The notes below the pieces were generated by a model that saw only the letters and a list, made by a program, of their open reading frames with translations, was not told where the DNA came from and did not search any database. Below are positions 1 through 5,682 of a stretch of DNA of 7,973 nt, in pieces. Origin of the DNA: Gammaproteobacteria bacterium. Its GTDB lineage: Bacteria > Pseudomonadota > Gammaproteobacteria > Pseudomonadales > Azotimanducaceae. Position 1 is the stretch's first letter. The number at the start of each line of letters is the position of its first letter. The DNA lies in the NCBI GenBank assembly GCA_027293665.1, contig JAPUFN010000356.1, positions 1 to 7,973 on the forward strand, written 5' to 3'. The position numbers were made by a program, and so were the translations under genes.

Positions 1-426
1 CTCGATGGCGTGCTCGACCCGGAGCGCTGTATCCAGATTGGCATTCGCGGGAGTTCGGAGTTTGTCTGGGAGTTTTCTTACGAGTCCGGCATGACGGTGA
101 TACACGCGGAAGATGTTGATGTGATGGGGGTGCCGGCGGTCATTGAAAAAGCGCGTGAAGTCGTCGGTGCGGGCCCTGTCTATGTCACGCTGGATGTTGA
201 TGGTATCGATCCCGCTTTTGCACCCGGTACTGGAACACCCGAGGTTGGCGGACTCACGCCGCGGGAATGCCTGGCCATCCTGCGCGGTCTGGCCGGATTG
301 CAGGTGGTGGGTGGCGATGTGGTCGAGGTTGCGCCGCAATACGACCCGTCAACCAATACCGTACAGGTAGCGGCACAGATTGTGCTCGAAATTCTCTCGC
401 TGATGGTGCTGGCGCCGACTCAGTAG
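1..426 (+). CDS. Agmatinase-family ureohydrolase (speB-like), 3' part only
   Basis: This is the C-terminal 141 residues of an arginase/agmatinase-fold Mn-dependent hydrolase, a cytoplasmic enzyme that removes urea from a guanidino compound. The frame is open to the left edge, so the GTG at position 10 is internal and the true start lies outside. The third ureohydrolase signature is complete: T-L-D-V-D, then G-I-D-P, then A-F-A-P-G and a Gly after seven residues, encoded at about 187-249. Its two Asp codons (193-195 and 199-201) would bind the metal pair. The late G-G-D-V-V-E-V-A-P motif (about 310-336) carries the conserved Glu (325-327). The first metal motifs (GGDHS, DAHxD) fall outside the window. 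The fold is certain. The substrate is inference: agmatine is most likely from the C-terminal style, but guanidinobutyrate or another guanidino acid remains possible. The stop codon overlaps the convergent slyX end. Confidence 0.88.
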   Translation, partial: LDGVLDPERCIQIGIRGSSEFVWEFSYESGMTVIHAEDVDVMGVPAVIEKAREVVGAGPVYVTLDVDGIDPAFAPGTGTPEVGGLTPRECLAILRGLAGLQVVGGDVVEVAPQYDPSTNTVQVAAQIVLEILSLMVLAPTQ

Positions 427-641
427 TGTGGCGGTGGCGCGTCGTCGGGCTCAATGAGGTCGGCAGCGTTTTCCTGCTCGGCAGCACGCTCAAGAAGGGA
501 TCGAATGGTTTTTTCGAGCTGCGCCAGGCGGGTTTGCTGATCCACGATCACGTCATTGAGTTTGCCGATGGTGTCTTCCTGAAAGGCAAACCTGGACTCG
601 AGCGTATCGATGCGTTCTGCCATCTCTTGCGGCGTACTCAT
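420..641 (-). CDS. slyX: SlyX family protein
   Basis: A 73-residue protein that is full length for the SlyX family. It starts at ATG (641-639) with a weak upstream AGGCA. Residues 8-55 form a continuous heptad-like coiled coil, with a R-I-D-x-L-E-S-R beginning and the family-typical F-Q-E-D-T-I and L-N-D-V-I-V segments at about 19-33. The protein ends in an acidic stretch followed by P-P-P-H-Y, the characteristic SlyX tail. There is no signal peptide or membrane segment, so it is cytoplasmic. SlyX is a widespread small gammaproteobacterial coiled-coil protein whose biochemical role is not settled. In E. coli its gene neighbours slyD, which is not seen here. The gene lies 28 bases downstream of the Rieske oxygenase gene on the same strand and may be read from its transcript. 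Its last 7 bases overlap the ureohydrolase gene tail to tail. Confidence 0.92.
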   Translation of the reverse strand: MSTPQEMAERIDTLESRFAFQEDTIGKLNDVIVDQQTRLAQLEKTIRSLLERAAEQENAADLIEPDDAPPPHY

Positions 642-669
642 TGCCGATGCCTGTCTTTGCAGCGAGTCG

Positions 670-2091
670 TCAACTCGGATCCTGGATGGCTTTGACCGTT
701 GAGGGTCGCGTGTTCAATCGGCCGTGCGGCCTGACTCCCTGCAGATATTCATCGATCACCTCGTGATAACGTCGCACGCGCGCTTCCTGCCCTGACAGGT
801 AAACGCCTTCATAGCCGCGTGAGCGAAAGCCGAGTTGTTGTCCTGTCGTAATTGAGAGGTCCTGATCCATCCCCATGCCGATGCTTTTCTCGCCATATTG
901 CAGAATTTCATGAGGCACGGGTTCGCCGCGCGGCTTCATCCCAGCCGGCGTCATGACAGGACTACTGTCACCGGCGGGTTCGGCCGCGTAAAACCAGTTG
1001 TCGAAGATGCATTGTTCCGGATCGGTCGGGTGCGGTCTGGATCGTAGAAAATGAAACCCGTCGGCAGTGATAGAAACAGCAAAGTTGGGGAAAATGGTGT
1101 AGTGGTAGTAGTCCGTCAGCTGCTCGTCGCGAAGATCTTCATAGTGGGTGTAGCCGCGTGCCGGACCGAGCTTGCGTTTCTGCTGTTGCAGCGCGGGTCG
1201 TATCTCTCGTTCGCGACCGCGAAAGTCTTCCGGTTGCAGATCCCATTCAAGCATCAGATCCGTTAATGGTTTGTTCAACTGTTCACCTTCAAGCGAACGC
1301 GCCGGATAACCGGCGTGCATGATCATTCGGCTGTGTGCTTCGGCACACATATCGAACTGGGTTTCACGATACCCCTCTTCGATGGTGAAGTTCGTTCCTG
1401 GATGAACGCTACGCAGGTGATAGGACTCATTGAAGTTGTCTTGAATCACTTTCCAGTTGCATGGCACGTGAACGGTGTATGCCAGGTAGCGTTGCATGTC
1501 GCCAAGCGGATACATACTCCAGTCGTCCCAGATCGGACCCAGGTAAGATTGCAGTGAGCCCGCTTCGGGATCCATGTTCACCCAGATGAAGCCGGCAAAC
1601 GTCGCGCATTGAATTTCTTTGAGTCGGACACTATCGCACGGGTTGCCTTGCGGAAAATCTTCGGCATCCTGCGCGAAGTCCAGCTTGCCGTCGGGCAGAT
1701 ACGCCCAGCCGTGATATTTGCAGACAAAGCGCCGTACGCGTCCTTGCTCTTCGAGTACGAGACGGTTACCCCGGTGCTGGCAAACGTTGTAGAACGCTTT
1801 GATCGAAAGATCCGACTGGCGCACCATGAGAATGGATTCAGGTCCCACTTCTTCCATCTGCCAGTCACCGGGTTGTGGCAATTCGGATTCGCGCCCCAGC
1901 AGCAGCCATGTTTTAGCCCAGACGTGTGCAAACTCTCGTTCGAAAAAATCGCGCGCTGTGTATCGATACCCCGGTATGGGATGTTCACCGATTAGCGGGC
2001 GTTCCCATGCAGGAGCGGGATCGCTGCGCCAATCGGCTGCTGGATCTGGCAAGTCTCTTCCCCCGGTTAGTTCGATGGATAAGTATGCCAA
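670..2091 (-). CDS. Rieske non-heme iron oxygenase, alpha subunit (ring-hydroxylating type)
   Basis: A 473-residue terminal oxygenase that uses electrons and O2 to hydroxylate an aromatic, quaternary amine or similar substrate. The N-terminal Rieske [2Fe-2S] motif is intact: C104-x-H106-R and C124-x-x-H127. In the C-terminal catalytic domain the mononuclear iron ligands are H225 and H230 in the N-E-S-Y-H-x4-H motif. The third ligand is probably D411 (or D409) in M-D-Q-D-L. The bridging position is Glu222 rather than the Asp of naphthalene dioxygenase. No beta subunit, ferredoxin or reductase gene is adjacent, so it resembles alpha-only oxygenases (CntA/GbcA-like) that use a separate reductase. 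The start is non-ATG because the first Met is residue 79, inside the conserved domain. I take TTG at 2091. A second TTG at 2052 has a better upstream purine run (GGGGGAAGAG) and would remove 13 residues. The substrate is unknown. The gene is divergent from the aldolase gene. Confidence 0.9.
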   Translation of the reverse strand: MAYLSIELTGGRDLPDPAADWRSDPAPAWERPLIGEHPIPGYRYTARDFFEREFAHVWAKTWLLLGRESELPQPGDWQMEEVGPESILMVRQSDLSIKAFYNVCQHRGNRLVLEEQGRVRRFVCKYHGWAYLPDGKLDFAQDAEDFPQGNPCDSVRLKEIQCATFAGFIWVNMDPEAGSLQSYLGPIWDDWSMYPLGDMQRYLAYTVHVPCNWKVIQDNFNESYHLRSVHPGTNFTIEEGYRETQFDMCAEAHSRMIMHAGYPARSLEGEQLNKPLTDLMLEWDLQPEDFRGREREIRPALQQQKRKLGPARGYTHYEDLRDEQLTDYYHYTIFPNFAVSITADGFHFLRSRPHPTDPEQCIFDNWFYAAEPAGDSSPVMTPAGMKPRGEPVPHEILQYGEKSIGMGMDQDLSITTGQQLGFRSRGYEGVYLSGQEARVRRYHEVIDEYLQGVRPHGRLNTRPSTVKAIQDPS

Positions 2092-2176
2092 TTCACTGCT
2101 GAAAAGTCTGGTAGCCAGCTTCGTAATGGGTGGCTAGAGTGCTTCTTCGATCTTGGTATCAGGGAAGGAGCGAAGA
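2092..2176. promoter_or_regulatory. Divergent intergenic region with a small dyad (TAGCCA-N13-TGGCTA)
   Basis: These 85 bases lie between the starts of the Rieske oxygenase gene (-) and the aldolase gene (+), so both promoters should lie here or extend into the genes. A perfect 6-bp inverted repeat is visible: TAGCCA at 2112-2117 and TGGCTA at 2131-2136, separated by 13 bases. That spacing is compatible with an operator for a dimeric regulator, but also with chance. I find no convincing -35/-10 pair on either strand. No regulator gene is adjacent. Confidence 0.3.
2165..2170 (+). promoter_or_regulatory. Ribosome binding site that fixes the aldolase start
   Basis: AAGGAG sits 6 bases before GTG at 2177. 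This strong match decides for the GTG start over the in-frame TTG at 2153, which has no such site. The GTG start also gives a clean, short signal peptide. Confidence 0.75.
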
Positions 2177-3082
2177 GTGCAACTCGGTCGCTTGTTGGCG
2201 GTATGCGTGTTGGCGTTGGGTGCTGCGTCCGCTGCTGATGGTGCACAACGTCTCAACAGGACGCTGGAGCTGCTTGCACAAGGACAGACCGTCTTCGGCA
2301 CTTTTGTGTTCGATATGTCGGTTGAACGAGCCATTGAGATTGCCGACAGCGGGTACGACTTCGCCATCATCGATCTCGAGCATCGACCGGCCGACCTGAG
2401 CGCGTTGCGAACGTTCCTTCTCGGAATGACAAACAAGCGAAGAATTATGGAGAAAGGTTCGCTGCAGATGGATGTCACGCCCGTCATCCGAATGTCGACA
2501 AGCAATGTTGCACAGACCGAATTGCTCGCCAAGCAGGTTCTCAATCTGGGTGCGTTCGGACTGATGTATCCGACGGTGAGCCGCAGAGAACAGGCACTCC
2601 ACGCGGTTCGGGTATCGCGCTATCCGCAGGCGAAAAATTCTGCGGACATGGAACCGTTCGGCTTGCGCGGATTCGAGCCGTTTCACCCCGGTATGTGGTA
2701 TTGGGGAGTTGGCAGGCGCGAATACTACCGGTTGGCAGATGTATGGCCGCTCGATCCGGCAGGCGAAATCATGCTGGTGGTGCAGATTGAAAACCGCGAG
2801 GGTGTTGAAAACATCGAGGACATTCTGACAGTGCCCGGCATCGCAGCCGTGCTGATCGGTAGCTTCGATCTGAGCACGTCTCTCGGCGTGTCTGGAGAAG
2901 TCGGCGACCCCGCCGTGCAGGCGGCCGTTGCCCGAGTGGTCACTGCCTGCCGAGCACGCGGTATTGCTGTGGGAGCGACGGCGGGTACTGTGGAAGATCG
3001 GCTTGCGCAGGGTCAGAGATTTTTCAATGTTTCGCGCGAGGCACTCAGCCGAGCTCGCGCGGCTGTCGGGCGCAACCTGTAA
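2177..3082 (+). CDS. Exported HpcH/HpaI aldolase / citrate lyase family protein
   Basis: A 301-residue protein of the HpcH/HpaI (class II, metal-dependent pyruvate aldolase) TIM-barrel family, whose known members cleave or form 4-hydroxy-2-oxoacids. The start is GTG at 2177, behind AAGGAG. Family landmarks in order are D-L-E-H with His69 (acid/base), V-I-R-M with Arg105, Q-I-E with Glu205, and F-D-L-S with Asp231. These correspond to the catalytic His, substrate-binding Arg and two metal-ligand acids of HpaI, so the active site looks intact. A hydrophobic N-terminus (L-L-A-V-C-V-L-A-L-G) ending in A-A-S-A, about residues 5-20, reads as a Sec signal peptide. The Cys is too early and in the wrong context for a lipobox. 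Export is odd because characterised relatives are cytoplasmic. The gene is followed after 30 bases by the Tat-exported ABM protein, probably in one operon. Family membership is secure; substrate and periplasmic role are inference. Confidence 0.88.
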   Translation: MQLGRLLAVCVLALGAASAADGAQRLNRTLELLAQGQTVFGTFVFDMSVERAIEIADSGYDFAIIDLEHRPADLSALRTFLLGMTNKRRIMEKGSLQMDVTPVIRMSTSNVAQTELLAKQVLNLGAFGLMYPTVSRREQALHAVRVSRYPQAKNSADMEPFGLRGFEPFHPGMWYWGVGRREYYRLADVWPLDPAGEIMLVVQIENREGVENIEDILTVPGIAAVLIGSFDLSTSLGVSGEVGDPAVQAAVARVVTACRARGIAVGATAGTVEDRLAQGQRFFNVSREALSRARAAVGRNL

Positions 3083-3112
3083 CTGCAACGTAAAACAACG
3101 AGGACTAGCAAA

Positions 3113-3556
3113 ATGTCAGATGAAGCGATTTTAGAGCCGGTTGCTGCAACCGGCCGCAGAGATTTTCTGAAGACCGCGGCATTGGGTGCTGTTGCGGTCG
3201 GTGGAATTGGCTTTCTGCGACCCGCGGCTGCGGTTGCCGCAGATGCTGCAGAGATGATTACCATCACGGCAACCGCGGCACTCAGTCCGGAATTCGCCGA
3301 TGAGGCGATCGAAGGCTTGCAGAAGATGGTCAAGCAGGTCGAAGCAAAGGAACCGGGCGTGTTGGCATACATCTGTAATCGCGGCGTGCAGGATCGCAAC
3401 GAAATTTTGTTCTTTGAGATCTACGAAAACCAGGCGGCGATCGAAGCCCACGGGAAAACCCCTCATATGGCGGAGTTTCGCGAAGCCGCAGCGAAGTTCT
3501 TCGTCGGCGAAGTGAAGATAGTCCCCTACGAACGCGTGCAGGGTTACCACAGGTAG
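3113..3556 (+). CDS. Tat-exported ABM-domain protein (putative quinol-type monooxygenase)
   Basis: A 147-residue protein with ATG at 3113 and a CGAGGA ribosome site 8 bases upstream. Residues 15-20 (R-R-D-F-L-K) followed by a small, Ala/Gly-rich hydrophobic stretch (about 21-34) form a twin-arginine signal. Cleavage is probable in the A-x-A-rich region around residues 38-44. The mature part, from about residue 48, matches the antibiotic biosynthesis monooxygenase (ABM) dimeric alpha-beta barrel: a beta strand (M-I-T-I-T-A-T-A), a helix, then E-P-G-V-L-A-Y, then I-L-F-F-E-I-Y and the H-x4-H region (His113, His118) typical of YgiN-like proteins. YgiN-type ABM proteins oxidise quinols without a bound cofactor. 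Others of this fold have different roles, so the activity is not proven. Tat export suggests the protein folds before transport. It sits 30 bases downstream of the exported aldolase gene and both probably act in the periplasm. Confidence 0.85.
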   Translation: MSDEAILEPVAATGRRDFLKTAALGAVAVGGIGFLRPAAAVAADAAEMITITATAALSPEFADEAIEGLQKMVKQVEAKEPGVLAYICNRGVQDRNEILFFEIYENQAAIEAHGKTPHMAEFREAAAKFFVGEVKIVPYERVQGYHR

Positions 3557-3575
3557 TCGGCCGACCGGGAAGTTC

Positions 3576-4319
3576 TCAGGCTTGCTTCACCAGCTGCTGC
3601 CAGAATACGTGCTGGCCATCGAGGGAGGAATCGATGGCCAGCGGTGTGAAGTTGCTTCCCGTGTAAGCGCCTGATAATTCGAATGGAGTTGCGGCGAGCA
3701 CGCGGGTGAACTGCTCGTAGGACCACACTTTCATGTCGTAGCTTTCTTCGACGACACGCCCGTCGGGAAAAACAATTCTGGAAATGTGCGTCTCCATGCC
3801 GTCATGCGCGCCTGTGCAGGCCCACTCCGAGAGAAGCGTTGCACCCTGATATTCGAACTCCCATTCTTCGGCCTGGCCGATGTGCTCAGGTTGCTTGAGG
3901 TCCAGCTGGATCCAGTAGCTGCAGCCGGAATACAGATTGCGGGATACTGCGTTGAGGTGTGATTTCATCGTAGTCGCAGTGGCCAGATGAGCCAGGGAAT
4001 TCACCGGACAAACGGCCAGCTCGCAGCCTTCGTTCAGATCGAAATCCGCGACGTCGGCTTGCAGCCACTCGCCGGTGAAGCCGGATCGTTCGTAATGCGC
4101 ACGGGCCAGCGCAAGCATCTGCGCTGACTGATCAATGCCCACGGTGCTAAATCCGGCGGCTGCAAAACCGCGCAGTAACCGCCCGCTGCCACACATCGGT
4201 TCGAGCACCCGGCCGAGCTCAAGGCCGGAAAATCCGACAATAGCAGTGACCTGGTCGCTGACGTCCCAATCGAACGCCGCGTCGTACAGTTCAGCGTGAG
4301 TTGTATAGAGTTCAGTCAA
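3576..4319 (-). CDS. Class I SAM-dependent methyltransferase
   Basis: A 247-residue cytoplasmic protein with a Rossmann-like methyltransferase domain. Motif I is V-L-E-P-M-C-G-S-G-R (38-47), the SAM-binding glycine loop. The acidic end of strand 2 is in V-G-I-D-Q-S (60-65), where Asp63 would bind the ribose. D-V-A-D-F-D (89-94) contacts the adenine region, and C-P-V-N-S-L-A-H-L (104-112) is the motif IV area. The C-terminal half is beta-rich and carries the acceptor site. It contains nothing that identifies the acceptor, so small molecule versus protein or lipid is open. The start is TTG at 4319: an in-frame stop precedes it and the first internal Met (residue 68) is past motif I. A GAGGA lies 12 bases upstream, rather far. 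The start is 20 bases after the stop of the PQQ dehydrogenase gene, so it is probably the last gene of that operon. Confidence 0.88.
   Translation of the reverse strand: MTELYTTHAELYDAAFDWDVSDQVTAIVGFSGLELGRVLEPMCGSGRLLRGFAAAGFSTVGIDQSAQMLALARAHYERSGFTGEWLQADVADFDLNEGCELAVCPVNSLAHLATATTMKSHLNAVSRNLYSGCSYWIQLDLKQPEHIGQAEEWEFEYQGATLLSEWACTGAHDGMETHISRIVFPDGRVVEESYDMKVWSYEQFTRVLAATPFELSGAYTGSNFTPLAIDSSLDGQHVFWQQLVKQA
3611..3642. repeat. Perfect 12-bp inverted repeat (stem-loop) in convergent gene ends
   Basis: The arms are GCTGGCCATCGA (3611-3622) and TCGATGGCCAGC (3631-3642), exactly complementary, around the 8-base loop GGGAGGAA. It lies inside the last codons of the methyltransferase gene (residues about 226-237) and 54 bases past the stop of the ABM gene that converges on it. 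No T-run follows on either strand, so it is not a canonical intrinsic terminator. A role in 3'-end formation or mRNA stability for one or both transcripts is inference. Confidence 0.6.
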
Positions 4320-4339
4320 TCTGGCCGCTCATCCTCGTA

Positions 4340-5640
4340 CTAGGGTGACTCGTAGGTAATTTTCCAGATTCGGCCCTGCATGGTGTCCGCCACATAGAGC
4401 GAACCGGCGGGCCCGACAGCAACGCCGCCCGGCCGGTATTTCGCATCGCTCGAGCGCAGAATCTCCGCAGCACCTTTGAATCCGGTGATGAAATCAATCG
4501 GTTCGCCGGCAATTGCACCGTCGGCGAACGGCAGAAAGGTGATCCGATAACCTTCCTGCGGCTGTGGCGCCCGGTTCCACGAGCCTTGCCAGGCAATGAA
4601 AGCGCCGCCGCGGAATGACTCGGGAAACTGGCCGCCTGTGTAGAAAACCAGATCCAGTGGGGCCCAGTGTGCAGGGAAGGCATACAAAGGTTTGCGATAC
4701 TGGCCGGTTTGCGCTTCGGTGCTGCCATCGCCGCCGTATTCCGGAGCGATCAGCCGTTTACCACTGCGGGGATCAATGAAGGTATAGGGCCAGCCGTAGT
4801 CGGCACCATTGACTGCACGGTGAAATTCTTCGGCCGGCATCTCGGCACTGGCCTCGTCATCGAAATACTCAGACCACAGTGCACCGAGCTGATCGCGGCC
4901 GTGCATGACGAAATACAATCCATCTGCAGCCTCGTTCCAATCCATCGCCGTGACATTGCGCGTGCCGGTGAGAAACCGCTGGCCGTCGAGCTGGTCCTGG
5001 TCCGGCTTGATTGAGTACTGCCAGATTGCCGCCTGTCGCTGCAACTGTGGACACGGCTCAACACCGGGTGAACCGGGTGAGCGACGCTCCTGCTGGCAGG
5101 CATTGGAAGGCGCGCCGACGTTGACGAAGAGTTCGTCCGCGTCGTTGATTGCGATCGATTTGGTGGCGTGGGCAGTTTGTTCGGGAAAGCCTTCGACGAT
5201 CGTTTCAGGCTCGCCAGCAGGCATCAGATTCTCATCGAGCGCGATGCGACTGACGCTCACAGTGTTGGAAAAATAGAGATACCCCTTGTGGATTTTGAGG
5301 CCGGTTGTGATGGGCAGCTTGCGCTCCTGCAACACGTCTGCCGTACCGTTTTTGTCCGTGTCGCGCAAAGCGATCAGAGTGCCGTCGCGGCGTGAGACGA
5401 AAACATCGCCGTTCTCACGAACGGCTACCTGGCGGGCTCGTTGCCCCACGCCTTCATGAAATACGGTCGCCGAAAAACCGGCAACTAATTGCAGGTTGAT
5501 TACCGCGGCATCTTCCGCAGCGGCGACATCTTCCGCAGCGGCGACATCTTCCGCAGCGGCGACATCTTCCGCAGCGGCCGACAGCGACGCACTCCAGAGC
5601 AGTGCAGTAAACAGTACGGGTAGCTTGAGTAATCTATGCA
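4340..5640 (-). CDS. Exported PQQ-dependent sugar/sorbosone-type dehydrogenase
   Basis: A soluble-glucose-dehydrogenase-type six-bladed beta propeller, 433 residues from ATG at 5640. This start gives a normal signal peptide (positive M-H-R-L-L-K, then a hydrophobic stretch ending S-L-S-A-A-A near residue 23) and has AGGGA close upstream. An alternative ATG at 5683 overlaps the nudC stop as TGATG and adds 14 residues. After the signal comes a four-fold A-A-A-E-D-V repeat (about 22-45). Family landmarks follow: D-T-D-K-N-G-T-A-D (94-102, Ca-binding-like), H158 in H-A-T-K-S (the catalytic-base position), G-T-R-N with R228-N229, Y-G-W-P (282-285), Q-G-S-W-N-R (352-357, where relatives often have H-G-S-W-N-R) and a final R-P-G-G-V-A-V (403-409). 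It should oxidise a sugar or other alcohol in the periplasm using PQQ and Ca. The substrate is unknown, and no PQQ synthesis gene or cytochrome lies in view. Confidence 0.82.
5503..5574. repeat. 18-bp tandem repeat, four copies, in frame
   Basis: The unit CGGCGACATCTTCCGCAG (+ strand) occurs exactly three times at 5521-5574, preceded by a fourth copy at 5503-5520 with two mismatches. The first four bases recur at 5575-5578. On the coding (-) strand it encodes repeats of A-A-A-E-D-V just behind the signal peptide of the PQQ dehydrogenase. Because 18 is a multiple of 3, copy-number change would not shift the frame. Identity at wobble positions suggests recent duplication by slippage. Confidence 0.92.
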
Positions 5641-5682
5641 TGGGTCCCTGCCGGTTGCGTTTCGTCTGGCTGGCAATGGTCA

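Noticed and set aside
420..426. Seven-base tail-to-tail overlap of the ureohydrolase and slyX genes as a possible frameshift artefact
   Set aside because: Both C-termini look natural: SlyX ends in its family-typical P-P-P-H-Y and the ureohydrolase ends at the expected length after its last motif. A short convergent overlap is ordinary.
1609..1995. Plus-strand frame of 128 codons inside the Rieske oxygenase gene
   Set aside because: It is antisense to the Rieske domain with its Cys/His motifs. There is no ribosome site or recognisable product.
2177..2240. Lipoprotein signal on the aldolase because of an early Cys (L-A-V-C)
   Set aside because: The Cys is at residue 9, inside the hydrophobic core and without the L-A/S-G/A-C consensus at the end of a signal. 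An A-x-A type signal peptidase I site fits better.
2159..3088. Long open frame of about 309 codons on the minus strand, antisense to the aldolase gene
   Set aside because: It is in codon register with the aldolase gene, where complementary stop codons are rare in GC-rich genes. Its translation is Cys/His/Arg-rich with no recognisable domain, while the plus frame has all family motifs.
3556..3565. Palindrome GTCGGCCGAC in the gap between the ABM and methyltransferase genes, considered as a terminator
   Set aside because: It has no loop and no U-run and is too short to form a stable hairpin. The 12-bp hairpin further on is a better candidate.
4312..4728. Minus-strand frame of 138 codons overlapping the 3' end of the PQQ dehydrogenase gene
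   Set aside because: It is a frame-shifted shadow of the dehydrogenase with Arg/Pro/Ser-rich composition and no motif.
5503..5578. Tandem repeat considered as a CRISPR array or iteron origin
   Set aside because: The 18-bp units are directly adjacent with no spacers, lie inside a coding frame and preserve that frame. No cas or replication genes are near.
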